Assembly: GCA_035265935.1 (NCBI GenBank)
Contig: DATFOC010000019.1
Location: 18,212 to 82,211 of the forward strand
Length of the DNA: 64,000 nucleotides
Reading direction: 5' to 3'
Source of the DNA: JACDAN01 sp035265935
GTDB lineage: Bacteria; Actinomycetota; Thermoleophilia; Gaiellales; Gaiellaceae
Shown here: positions 9,202 through 18,781 of the stretch, piece after piece
Layout: each line of letters opens with the position of its first letter
Numbering within the stretch: the first letter of the stretch is position 1
Notes under the pieces: generated by a model
What the model saw: the letters and a program-made list of their open reading frames with translations, nothing else
Database searches by the model: none
What the model was told of the DNA's origin: nothing
Translations under genes and position numbers: made by a program

Positions 9202-10989
9202 TCATGCGGTGGCCTCCGCCCGCTGCTCGACCCGCTCGGCGAACTCGCGCTCGAGCAGGCCGTGCTCGTAGATCTCGCGGTAGACGGGGCTCCGCTGGAT
9301 GAGGTCCTCGTGCGTCCCGCGCGCGACGATGCGGCCGCGGTCGAGGACGACGAGCTCGTCGGCGAGGGCGAGCGTCGAGAGGCGGTGGGCGATGATGATC
9401 GTCGTCCGGTTCTTCATCGCCTGACGGAGGCCGAGTCGGATCTTCGCCTCGGTCGTCGCGTCCACGGACGCCGTTGCGTCGTCCAGGATCAGGATCCGCG
9501 GGTCGAGCAGCAGCGCCCGTGCGATCGCGATCCGCTGGCGCTGGCCGCCCGAAAGCGTGATCCCACGCTCGCCGATCACCGTGTCGTACGCCTCCGGCAG
9601 CGCGACGACGAAGTCGTGGGCCTGCGCGAGCCGGGCGGCCTCCTGGATCTGCTCCTGGGAGGCGTCCGGCCGGCCGAACGCGATGTTCTCGCGCACCGTG
9701 TCCGAGAAGAGGAACGGATCCTGCGCGACGATCCCGATCTGCCGCCGCAGGGAGACCAGCTTCGCCTGCCTCACGTCGAGACCGTCGACGGTCACCCTGC
9801 CGGCGGCGGTGTCGTAGAACCTCGGAACCAGGGTCGCGAGCGTCGTCTTGCCGGAGCCCGTGTGGCCGATCAGTGCGACTGTGCGGCCGGGCTCGAGCTC
9901 GAGGTCGACGTCGCGGAGCACCGGGCGCTCGAGGTCATAGCCGAAGGAGACATGCTCGAAGCGAACACGCCCCTCGCCCGCCGGAAGCTCGACTGCATCT
10001 GGGAGGTCGGTCACCTCCTCGGGCTCGTCCATGACCTCGAAGATCCGCTCGCCGGAGGCAGTCGCGCGCTGTGACTGCCCGATCCACATGCCGAGCATCC
10101 GCAGCGGCTGCACGAGCATGACGACGAGGACGTTGAAGAAGATGAACGAGCCCAGCGTGAGGTCGCCATTCACGACCATTCGTCCCCCGACGAGCAGCAC
10201 GATCGCCTGCGCAACGAGCGGCAGGAAAGACAGCAGCGGCACATACAGCGCCCGCTGCCGGTTCGCCGTGACGCTCTGCTCAAACACTGCCTCCGACCGG
10301 CCGGCGAACTTCCTGCCCTCCGACCCTTCCTGGGCGAATGACTTCACGACGTGGACGCCGACGATCCCCTCCTCCGCCACCGTGGCGACGTCGGCCATCT
10401 TCTGCTGGACATCGCGCAGGATTGGATGAGAGACCGTCGAGTACCGGTAGGCCACGATCACGATCAGCGGCGTGATCGCGGTTGCCGCGAGCGCCAGGCG
10501 CCAGTTCGCCACGTACATCACCGCGGTGACGCCGACGACCGTCGTGATGTGCTGGAAGAAGAAGATCAGCCCGTAGCCGAGGAAGAAGCGGACGGCCTGT
10601 AGATCGACTGTCGCGCGCGACATCAGCTGGCCCGTCTGGTGCCGGTCGTAGAACCCAAACGAGAGCCGCTGGAGCTTCGCGTAGAGGCCGTTCCGCATGT
10701 CGAACTCGACTGCCAGCGCCTGGCGGCCGGAGATCAGGCGCCGGCCCATCATCAGCAGCGCGCGCACGAGCCCGGCAACGAGGATCCCGAGCGCGATCCA
10801 CCAGATCTCCTCGCGGCTCCCGCTGGTTGCCGCCTCCTGGAGCCCGTCGCCGGTCAGGAACGCGATCACGACCGCGGCCGCCTGCGAGCCGATGGCGAGC
10901 AGGATCGAAACGATCAGCGACCATTTGTAGGGCCGCAGGAAGCCGAGCAGCCTCGCAAACGTCCTGCGGTAGGAAGGAGCCTCGCTCAC
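9202..10989 (-). CDS. ABC exporter half-transporter, degenerate-ATPase subunit
   Basis: 595 residues from a GTG start (MSEAPSYRRTFARLLGFLRP). It has an N-terminal six-helix exporter domain, then an ATPase domain with Walker A GHTGSGKTT, a canonical signature TLSGGQRQR, Walker B ILILDDATASVD and His switch IIAHRLSTL. The residue after the Walker B aspartate is Asp instead of the catalytic Glu, so the site built on this subunit should hydrolyse ATP poorly. The downstream partner (7248-9053) has the Glu but a changed signature. Together they give one active and one degenerate site, as in known heterodimeric exporters. The LysR gene lies 41 bases upstream on the same strand. Confidence 0.9.
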   Translation of the reverse strand: MSEAPSYRRTFARLLGFLRPYKWSLIVSILLAIGSQAAAVVIAFLTGDGLQEAATSGSREEIWWIALGILVAGLVRALLMMGRRLISGRQALAVEFDMRNGLYAKLQRLSFGFYDRHQTGQLMSRATVDLQAVRFFLGYGLIFFFQHITTVVGVTAVMYVANWRLALAATAITPLIVIVAYRYSTVSHPILRDVQQKMADVATVAEEGIVGVHVVKSFAQEGSEGRKFAGRSEAVFEQSVTANRQRALYVPLLSFLPLVAQAIVLLVGGRMVVNGDLTLGSFIFFNVLVVMLVQPLRMLGMWIGQSQRATASGERIFEVMDEPEEVTDLPDAVELPAGEGRVRFEHVSFGYDLERPVLRDVDLELEPGRTVALIGHTGSGKTTLATLVPRFYDTAAGRVTVDGLDVRQAKLVSLRRQIGIVAQDPFLFSDTVRENIAFGRPDASQEQIQEAARLAQAHDFVVALPEAYDTVIGERGITLSGGQRQRIAIARALLLDPRILILDDATASVDATTEAKIRLGLRQAMKNRTTIIIAHRLSTLALADELVVLDRGRIVARGTHEDLIQRSPVYREIYEHGLLEREFAERVEQRAEATA

Positions 10990-11030
10990 CGTCAGAATCT
11001 AGCCACGGCTTTGCCTGTGCCGGAAACGCG

Positions 11031-11951
11031 TTATGCGGTCGCCCGCTGAGCCGCGGACTGGAGGCCGGGCCGTAGGTCCGAGAGGCAGTCCAGAAAGGAG
11101 TCCAGCGCCCCGGTCGCAGGGCCCGCGTCCCGGCGACGGAAGACGACGATCTCGCGCTTCAGCTCCGGCGCGTCTGCGAGCGTCACCGACCTGAGCGTCC
11201 CCGCCTCGAGCTCGCCGGCAACGGCAGTGTGGGGAAGGAGCGCGACGCCGAGACCCTGCTCGACCATCTTCTTCGCGGCGTCGATGTTGTCGAGCTCCAT
11301 GACGCCTCGCGGGACCGCTCCCGCGCCGCGGAAGAACTCATTCGTCAGCCGGTGATAGCTCGACGTGCGGTCGAAGAGGATCAGCTGGACGTCGCTGATC
11401 CGCTCCGTGCCGATCGCCTGCTCACCGACAAAGGCGTGGTCCGGGTCGACGACGAGCACGAGCTCGTCCTCGTAGAGCGGTGTCGCCTCGACCTGCGGGT
11501 GACGCAAGGCCCGCCCGAGCCCGACCTGCACCTGCTCCTGGAGCACGAGATCGAGGATCTCCTCGGAGTGCCCGGTCCGGACCGCCAGCTGGACCTTCGG
11601 GTGCGTCGTGCGGAAGCGGGTGAGGATCCTCGGAAGGACGTAGGTGCTGACGGCCGGGGCAGCGCCGAGCGCGAGCTGGCCGCTCTCGCCTCTGGCGAGC
11701 TCGCTGAGAAGCCGGCGCCCGGCAGCCGCGGCGCCGAGCGACCGCTCGGCGTAGGGCAGGAACGCCCGGCCGGCGTCCGAGAGTCGCATTCCGCGTCCGG
11801 AACGGATGAAAAGGCGAGAGCCGAGCTCCTGCTCGAGCCCCTTCAACCGCGCCGTCAGCGTGGGCTGGGTGACGAAGAGCGCCTCGGCCGCGCGGCTGAC
11901 GCTGCGCCGCTGGGCGACCTCGATGAATGCCTGCAGTTGTTCCAGTCTCAT
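11031..11951 (-). CDS. LysR-family transcriptional regulator
   Basis: 306 residues, the normal LysR length. The winged helix-turn-helix is at the N-terminus (MRLEQLQAFIEVAQRRSVSR, then AAEALFVTQPTLTARLKGLE), followed by the two-lobed effector-binding domain. It is divergent from the malate synthase-isocitrate lyase genes, the usual geometry for a LysR regulator of its neighbour, so control of the glyoxylate shunt is a fair inference. The effector cannot be read from the sequence. On the minus strand a TATAGA hexamer lies eight bases before the ATG. Confidence 0.88.
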   Translation of the reverse strand: MRLEQLQAFIEVAQRRSVSRAAEALFVTQPTLTARLKGLEQELGSRLFIRSGRGMRLSDAGRAFLPYAERSLGAAAAGRRLLSELARGESGQLALGAAPAVSTYVLPRILTRFRTTHPKVQLAVRTGHSEEILDLVLQEQVQVGLGRALRHPQVEATPLYEDELVLVVDPDHAFVGEQAIGTERISDVQLILFDRTSSYHRLTNEFFRGAGAVPRGVMELDNIDAAKKMVEQGLGVALLPHTAVAGELEAGTLRSVTLADAPELKREIVVFRRRDAGPATGALDSFLDCLSDLRPGLQSAAQRATA

Positions 11952-12045
11952 AGACGTTTTCTATAGCTTGAATCGAAACAACCGCTTTGAGTTTATAACG
12001 GAGGTTTCCTAGGGTAGGGCTTCGCCACGGACAAAAGGAGGGGGC
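11952..12045 (+). promoter_or_regulatory. Divergent control region between LysR gene and glyoxylate-shunt genes
   Basis: This AT-richer stretch contains TTGAAT and TATAAC (about 11994-12000) on the plus strand with a long spacer of about 20, and a TATAGA toward the LysR gene. A LysR box (T-N11-A dyad) may lie in between but is not unambiguous. An exceptionally strong Shine-Dalgarno, AAAGGAGGGGG, closes the region just before the 43-residue ORF. Confidence 0.45.
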
Positions 12046-12151
12046 GTGACCCTTTTCAAGCGACTCAAGCGGCGGAAGACAACCGAAGAGAGGCCCAAGA
12101 CAGTGTTGTTCCTGAGGTCGGAGCACGCGCCCTGCACGTGCCCGGATCCCT

Positions 12152-12177
<26 letters not shown>
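12046..12177 (+). CDS. 43-residue Cys-containing small protein upstream of malate synthase
   Basis: GTG start three bases after AAAGGAGGGGG, the best ribosome-binding site in the neighbourhood, giving 43 codons ending at TAA 12175-12177. The N-terminal half is strongly basic (TLFKRLKRRK) and the C-terminal half has closely spaced cysteines and histidines (APCTCPDPCERDHGNE), suggesting a metal knuckle. The end overlaps the likely GTG start of malate synthase (12152) by 26 bases in another frame, so translation of the enzyme may be coupled to it. It could be a real small protein, a leader peptide, or both. I do not recognise the family. Confidence 0.55.
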
Positions 12178-13678
<1,501 letters not shown>

Positions 13679-13689
13679 GGGGGAGGGCA

Positions 13690-14961
13690 ATGAGCGGCAA
13701 CGGCAATGTCAAGGACACAAGGTGGGACGGGATCAGTCGGGACTGGACGACTGAGGACGTCGAGAGGCTCCGTGGCTCCGTCCAGATCGAGCACACCCTG
13801 GCCCGCCGCGGCGCGGAGCGCCTGTGGGAACTGCTCAACACCGAGGATTACCTGCCAACCTTGGGCGCCCTTTCGGGCGCGCAGGCCGTGCAGATGGTCA
13901 AAGCCGGCGCGAAGGGCATCTACGTCTCCGGCTGGCAGGTCGCTGGCGACGCCAATCTCGCAGGCGACACCTATCCCGACCAGTCTCTCTACCCCGCGAA
14001 CAGCGTGCCGGCGCTCGTGCGCCGCCTGAACCGGGCGCTCATGCGCGCCGACCAGATCGAGAAGGCGGAAGGTGAGGTCACTCGCGACTGGTTCGTCCCG
14101 ATCGTCGCCGACGCCGAGGCCGGTTTCGGCGGCAACCTCAACTCGTTCGAGCTGATGAAGGGGATGATCGAAGCAGGCGCCGCAGGCGTCCACTTCGAGG
14201 ATCAGCTCGCGTCGGAGAAGAAATGCGGCCACCTCGGCGGCAAGGTCCTGGTGCCGACTGGGCAGTTCCTCGGCACGTTGAAGGCGGCGCGTCTGGCCGC
14301 GGACGTGCTGGGCGTGCCGACCCTCCTCATCTCCCGCACGGACGCCGACGCGGCCACTCTGCTCACGAGCGACACCGACCCGGCCGACCACGAGTTCCTG
14401 ACCGGCGAGCGGACGCGGGAGGGCTTCTTCAAGGTTCGCGGCGGAGTCGAGCCCTGCATCAAGCGCTCGCTCGCCTACGCGCCCTACGCGGACATCGTCT
14501 GGTTCGAGACGTCGAAGCCGGACCTGGGGGAGGCGCGCGAGTTTGCGTCGGCGATCCATGCGGAGTTCCCGGGCAAGCTGCTCGCCTATAACTGCTCGCC
14601 CTCGTTCAACTGGCGTAAGCACCTGGACAACGACGAGATCGCGAGCTTCCAGTCGGAGCTCGGCGAGCTGGGATACAGGTTCCAGTTCATCACCCTGGCC
14701 GGTTTCCACGCGCTGAACGCCTCGATGTTCGAGCTGGCCCGTGGCTACGTGAACGAGGGGATGCCCGCGTACGTGCGGCTCCAAGAGCGGGAGTTCGAGC
14801 TCGAGGCCGAGGGCTACACGGCGACGCGGCACCAGCGCGAGGTCGGTGCCGGGTACTTCGACGCCGTGGCGGAGACGATCTCCGGCGGCGAGTCGTCGAC
14901 GCTGGCGCTCACGGGCTCGACCGAGGAGGCGCAGTTCGAAGGCGCGACAGCTCCTGCTTGA
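13690..14961 (+). CDS. aceA: Isocitrate lyase
   Basis: 423 residues; cleaves isocitrate to succinate and glyoxylate. The catalytic loop KKCGHLGGKVLVPTGQF with its active-site cysteine is present at about residues 177-193, along with the FGGNLNSFELMKGMIEAGA block and the NCSPSFNW motif. The ATG is preceded by GGGGGAGGG. It is the second gene of the aceB-aceA pair. Its 3' end overlaps the convergent uracil-DNA glycosylase gene by 53 bases, so the last 18 codons of each are antisense to the other. Confidence 0.96.
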   Translation: MSGNGNVKDTRWDGISRDWTTEDVERLRGSVQIEHTLARRGAERLWELLNTEDYLPTLGALSGAQAVQMVKAGAKGIYVSGWQVAGDANLAGDTYPDQSLYPANSVPALVRRLNRALMRADQIEKAEGEVTRDWFVPIVADAEAGFGGNLNSFELMKGMIEAGAAGVHFEDQLASEKKCGHLGGKVLVPTGQFLGTLKAARLAADVLGVPTLLISRTDADAATLLTSDTDPADHEFLTGERTREGFFKVRGGVEPCIKRSLAYAPYADIVWFETSKPDLGEAREFASAIHAEFPGKLLAYNCSPSFNWRKHLDNDEIASFQSELGELGYRFQFITLAGFHALNASMFELARGYVNEGMPAYVRLQEREFELEAEGYTATRHQREVGAGYFDAVAETISGGESSTLALTGSTEEAQFEGATAPA

Positions 14962-15538
14962 CGACGTCGAGCGCCCCGGCCAGGCGCTCCCGGTTCGCCG
15001 GGTCGTTCAGCCACCGGCTCGTCCCTGACGGGTGGGGCAGCGGGATCGCCGTTGCCCCGTCCAGGTCGTAGTTCCGGCCGATCGACTCGCCGAGGTTGCT
15101 GATACCGAGGAGCCGCCTGGCCGAGAGGCCGCCGACGGCGACGATCAACTCGGGCCCGATCAGCCGGAGCTCCCACTCGCGCCAGAGCGCACAGAGCTTC
15201 TGTTCCCGCGGGGTGGGAGTCCGGTCGCCGCTTCCCGACCGAGAGCGGCCCGGGTAGCAGCGCGTCACCGAGGCGCAGTAGAAGGTCGCGTAGAACTCGT
15301 CCTCGTCGAGCTCGAGCCAGCGGCGGAGTGTCTGCCCGGCGCGGCCCCTCCAGGGCAACCGCTGTTCACCCTCGACGACGCCGGGCGCCTGGCCGTGGAT
15401 GTACGCGCGCTGGCCCGTGTACGGCTGGACGACCGGTAGGGAGTAGAGCGGAAAGCCCTCCTCGGCGCAGGCGCGGCAGACGCGGTTGTCGCGCTGGAGG
15501 GAGGCGATCGATCGGTACGAGGAGCGGCGCCGGGTCAA
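14909..15538 (-). CDS. Uracil-DNA glycosylase, iron-sulfur (family 4-like)
   Basis: 209 residues from TTG 15538, which overlaps the stop of the upstream methyltransferase as TTGA. The active-site block GQAPGVVEG, then WRGRAGQTL, and the C-terminal PHPSGTSRW correspond to the uracil-binding and catalytic motifs of the UDG superfamily. Four cysteines are spaced as the [4Fe-4S] ligands of family 4: a CxxC at residues 21-24, one in VTRCYPG and one in EQKLCALW. The enzyme removes uracil from DNA in base-excision repair. Family 5 is a possible alternative. It is co-transcribed with the methyltransferase and converges on aceA. Confidence 0.8.
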   Translation of the reverse strand: MTRRRSSYRSIASLQRDNRVCRACAEEGFPLYSLPVVQPYTGQRAYIHGQAPGVVEGEQRLPWRGRAGQTLRRWLELDEDEFYATFYCASVTRCYPGRSRSGSGDRTPTPREQKLCALWREWELRLIGPELIVAVGGLSARRLLGISNLGESIGRNYDLDGATAIPLPHPSGTSRWLNDPANRERLAGALDVVKQELSRLRTAPPRSSP

Positions 15539-16101
15539 GCGCGGACGGCGACGAAGTACGTGCCTTCGTGGAGGATCTCGCCTCCGCCGAGCTCCTCGGC
15601 GAGGCCGGCGCCGGTGAAGTAGCGCTTGTAGATCTCCCACTCCGAGCCGTCCTTGAGCACGCGCGGTTGCATGCCGTCCGGATGCGAATCCGTGCGCCTT
15701 GTGGAGTCGACGATCACGAGCTCCGGCGCGACGCGGCGGGCCTCGTCGAGGAAGAGCTCGCGATCGGGATCCTCGAGGTGACCGTAGAAGTGCGAGGTGA
15801 ACACTCGGTCGAATGCGCGGTCCTCGAACGGCAGCTCGATCCCCTCCCCCTGGACGAACGTCGCTCGGGGCGCCTGCTCGGCCGCGATCTCCAGGACGGT
15901 CGCACTCTGGTCGATCCCAGTGACCTCACCCGGGAGGTGCCCGGTGAGGAAACCGGTTCCGCACGCGACATCGAGCGTCTTCGCCGGCTGGAGTGACTCG
16001 ATCGTTGCGATTAGGGCGCCGTACTCCTCGGCGTGCTCGTCGACGTGCCAGTTCCACCAGTCGTCGTACTCGCGCGCCCGCGCCTCGTAGTACGCCTTCA
16101 C
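15535..16101 (-). CDS. Class I SAM-dependent methyltransferase
   Basis: 188 residues. Motif I (KTLDVACGTGFLTGHLPG, about 41-58) binds S-adenosylmethionine, and FDRVFTSHFYGHL is the post-II region of a Methyltransf_11/25-type protein. The GTG start at 16101 is preceded directly by AGGAGG, and a TACTCT hexamer lies six bases upstream. It shares a symmetric divergent promoter with the histidine-degradation operon. The substrate is unknown. The downstream glycosylase gene overlaps it by four bases, hinting at a joint transcript with DNA repair. Confidence 0.82.
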   Translation of the reverse strand: MKAYYEARAREYDDWWNWHVDEHAEEYGALIATIESLQPAKTLDVACGTGFLTGHLPGEVTGIDQSATVLEIAAEQAPRATFVQGEGIELPFEDRAFDRVFTSHFYGHLEDPDRELFLDEARRVAPELVIVDSTRRTDSHPDGMQPRVLKDGSEWEIYKRYFTGAGLAEELGGGEILHEGTYFVAVRA

Positions 16102-16118
16102 CCTCCTAGAGTAGAAGC
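16102..16118. promoter_or_regulatory. Symmetric divergent promoter with overlapping -10 elements
   Basis: TAGAGT (16107-16112, plus strand) and TACTCT (complement of 16108-16113, minus strand) overlap by five bases inside TAGAGTA. Each is exactly six bases from a GTG: 16119 for the formimidoyltransferase and 16101 for the methyltransferase. Both transcripts would start at or next to their start codons (leaderless). No convincing -35 was found for either side. Confidence 0.6.
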
Positions 16119-16994
16119 GTGCTGCCGCTCGAGTCGGTGCCGAACTTCTCGGAAGGGCGCGATGCGGCCACGATCGAGGCGATCGGTGCCGCCCTCTCGC
16201 AGGGTGTGCGGCTGCTGGACATGCACTCCGATCCCGACCACCACCGCTCCGTGTTCACCGTCGTCGGGGAGGACGGGCCGCTGGTCGAGGCCCTCGTCCG
16301 CGCCGTCGAGGTCGCCCGCGACCTGATCGACCTCGGGCGACACGAGGGCGCACACCCACGGATCGGCGCGGCCGACGTCGTCCCGGTGGTGCCGCTGCGG
16401 CCGACCGACATGGAGCGCGCGAAAGCGGCCGCCTGGGAGCTCGGCGGCAGGCTCGGCGAGCTCGACCTGCCCGTGTTCCTCTACGGCGAGCTTGCTCCAG
16501 GCCGCGGGCCGGCGTTCTTCCGGCGGGGCGGGACGGAGGAGCTGGCCGCGAGGCTGGCGGATGGTCTGACCCCCGACTTCGGGCCGTCCGACCTCCATCC
16601 GACCGCTGGCGGCGTCATCGTCGGGGCCCGGCGCCCGTTGATCGCGTTCAACGTCGACCTGCGTGGCGCGACGCTCGATCATGCGCGCACGATCGCGTCG
16701 GCGATCCGCGAGCGAGACGGCGGCTTTCCGGGTGTGAGGGCGCTCGGCCTGGAGCTTCCCGGGTCCGGGCGGGTGCAGGTGAGCATGAACGTCGAGGACT
16801 GGGAGGCCGCGGCGCTGCACGAGATCGTCGCTCGGATCGAGTCGGAGGCGGCGAGTCTCGGCGCGGAGGTCGATCGCGCCGAGCTGGTCGGGCTGATGCC
16901 TGCGGGCGCAGCTGCGGCGGCGGCCGGGTCGGCGCTCCGGATCGAGGGCTTCGACGGCTCCCGGCTGATCGAGACGCGCCTCCTCGAGGATTAG
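16119..16994 (+). CDS. ftcD: Glutamate formimidoyltransferase
   Basis: 291 residues beginning MLPLESVPNFSEGRD, the diagnostic start of the formiminotransferase N-terminal subdomain, followed by DMHSDPDHHRSVFTVVGEDG and the ARRPLIAFNVDL block at the second subdomain. It transfers the formimino group from N-formimino-glutamate to tetrahydrofolate, the last step of this branch of histidine degradation. The cyclodeaminase half found in the animal bifunctional protein is absent and must lie elsewhere. It is the first gene of the operon ftcD-hutH-small protein-hutU-hutI. Start: GTG six bases after TAGAGT. Confidence 0.93.
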   Translation: MLPLESVPNFSEGRDAATIEAIGAALSQGVRLLDMHSDPDHHRSVFTVVGEDGPLVEALVRAVEVARDLIDLGRHEGAHPRIGAADVVPVVPLRPTDMERAKAAAWELGGRLGELDLPVFLYGELAPGRGPAFFRRGGTEELAARLADGLTPDFGPSDLHPTAGGVIVGARRPLIAFNVDLRGATLDHARTIASAIRERDGGFPGVRALGLELPGSGRVQVSMNVEDWEAAALHEIVARIESEAASLGAEVDRAELVGLMPAGAAAAAAGSALRIEGFDGSRLIETRLLED

Positions 16995-17003
16995 AGTCCT
17001 GAC

Positions 17004-18539
17004 GTGGTCGAGACTCAGGTCCTGACCGGCGACGACCTCGAGGTCGACCACGTCTGGGCGGTCGCGGTGGAAGGCGCGCCGGTTGAGCTGTCGGAGTCGG
17101 CGCGCGAACGGATGCGTGCCGCCCGCGATGTGGTCGAGCGCGCCGCCGCCGCTCCCGAGCGCACCTACGGCGTCAACACCGGGTTCGGTCGGCTCGTCAC
17201 GCAGACGATTCCGGCCGAGCTGGTCGACGAGCTCCAGGTCCGGCTCTTGCGCAGCCACGCCTGCGGCGTGGGAGATCCGTATCCGGACGAGATCGTCCGG
17301 GCAGCGCTCGTGCTTCGGGCGAATGGTCTGGCGACCGGTGTCTCGGGGACGCGCGTCGAAGTCGCAGAGCTGCTCCTGGAGTGCTTGCGGCGAGGTGTTC
17401 TCCCAAGGGTGCCGAGCAGGGGCTCTGTCGGGGCCAGCGGCGACCTGGCGCCGCTCGCGCATCTCGCCTTGCCGCTGATCGGTGAGGGGGAGGCCTCGTT
17501 CGACGGTGAGCTCCTCTCGGGCAGTGAGGCGCTGGCCCGGGCCGGAATCGAGCCGTTGCAGCTTCGCGCGAAGGAAGGGCTCTCGCTGATCAACGGGACC
17601 CAGTTCATGGCGGCCTTCGCTGCGCTGGGGGTCGTTCGCGCAAAGCGCCTCGCCGTTGGGGCCGACATCGCCTGCGCGCTCTCCGTCGAAGCCCTCGAGG
17701 GCTCGCGAAAGGCCTTCTCTGCAGGCGTCCACGGAGTCCGGCCGTTGCGCGGTCAGTCCGCGGCGGCCGAGAACGTCCTTCGGCTTCTCGAAGGCTCGGC
17801 GATCATGGAGTCCCACCGGTGGTGTGACCGCGTGCAGGATGCGTATTCGCTCCGTTGCGCGCCTCAGGTCCACGGCGCCGGCCGCGACCTCCTTCGCTAC
17901 GTCGAGGAAACGGTTTCGGTGGAGTTGAACGCCGGCACCGACAATCCGCTCGTGCTCGTGGACGAGGGGGAGATCGTCTCGGCAGGGAACTTCCACGGCC
18001 AGCCGCTCGCGTTCGCGCTCGACGCGATGACGATGGCAGTCTCCGAGCTGGCGAGCATCTCCGAGCGACGGACCGAGCGGCTCGTCAATCCAAGCCTCTC
18101 CGACGGGCTTCCGGCGTTCCTCGCCGTTGACGGTGGCCTCAACTCGGGGTTCATGATCCCGCAGTACGTGGCCGCGTCGCTCGTCAGCGAGAACAAGTCC
18201 CTGGCCCATCCGGCGAGCGTGGACTCCATTCCGACGAGCGCCGGCCAGGAGGATCATGTCTCGATGGGGAACGCGGCCGGCCTGAAGGCATGGCAGGTGT
18301 TGGCGAATGCCGAACGGGCGGTGGCGATCGAGCTGCTTGCCGGCGCTCAGGCCGTCGAGTTCCTGGCGCCGCTGTCCGCGGGGCAAGGGACCGAGGCGGC
18401 ACGCCGGTTCGTCCGGTCGCTTTCGGCGCGCGTCGTGGAGGATCGCCCGCTGAGCGCGGACATCGAAGCCGTCGCCTCGGCGATTCGGGACGGGTCCCTG
18501 GCGGCTGCGGTCGCGACCGAGGTCGGAGCGCTGCAGTGA
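17004..18539 (+). CDS. hutH: Histidine ammonia-lyase
   Basis: 511 residues, the usual length. SVGASGDLAPLAHLAL near residue 143 contains the Ala-Ser-Gly that cyclises into the MIO cofactor. GTDNPLVL and QEDHVSMG are further family signatures. It removes ammonia from histidine to form trans-urocanate, the first step of the pathway. GTG start nine bases after the ftcD stop. The ftcD stop codon TAG is also the first half of a TAGAGT hexamer six bases before this start, so an internal leaderless promoter is possible. Confidence 0.97.
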   Translation: MVETQVLTGDDLEVDHVWAVAVEGAPVELSESARERMRAARDVVERAAAAPERTYGVNTGFGRLVTQTIPAELVDELQVRLLRSHACGVGDPYPDEIVRAALVLRANGLATGVSGTRVEVAELLLECLRRGVLPRVPSRGSVGASGDLAPLAHLALPLIGEGEASFDGELLSGSEALARAGIEPLQLRAKEGLSLINGTQFMAAFAALGVVRAKRLAVGADIACALSVEALEGSRKAFSAGVHGVRPLRGQSAAAENVLRLLEGSAIMESHRWCDRVQDAYSLRCAPQVHGAGRDLLRYVEETVSVELNAGTDNPLVLVDEGEIVSAGNFHGQPLAFALDAMTMAVSELASISERRTERLVNPSLSDGLPAFLAVDGGLNSGFMIPQYVAASLVSENKSLAHPASVDSIPTSAGQEDHVSMGNAAGLKAWQVLANAERAVAIELLAGAQAVEFLAPLSAGQGTEAARRFVRSLSARVVEDRPLSADIEAVASAIRDGSLAAAVATEVGALQ

Positions 18540-18781
18540 TTGAGGGTCAGAACGGCCGGCCGGCGAAGCCGAAGGGGCCGGAGCGGCCGTTCCGCGCCGC
18601 GCTGCTGTTCTACGGCGGGCTCGCCGTCGTGGGGTTCGGGTTCCTCCTGCTGACGGGCCAGGACGCGCGCAGGGCCGCGATCGGCGCGAGCGCGGCATTC
18701 GTGCTCGCGACCGGCTGGACGTGGTGGCGTATGTACAAGGACCAGAGGCGGGAAGCGCGCCGCGAACGGGCGAAACGATGA
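18536..18781 (+). CDS. Small two-helix membrane protein inside the hut operon
   Basis: 81 residues. The GTG at 18536 overlaps the hutH stop (GTGA) and the TGA overlaps the hutU start (ATGA), which fixes both ends and implies tight co-translation. The sequence is a polar N-terminus (GQNGRPAKPKGPERPF), two hydrophobic helices (AALLFYGGLAVVGFGFLLL and AAIGASAAFVLATGWTWW) joined by a short QDARR loop, and a very basic tail (KDQRREARRERAKR). I do not recognise the family. Position suggests a role tied to histidine catabolism, for example as an accessory of a transporter, but it may simply be a passenger. Confidence 0.72.
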   Translation: MIEGQNGRPAKPKGPERPFRAALLFYGGLAVVGFGFLLLTGQDARRAAIGASAAFVLATGWTWWRMYKDQRREARRERAKR

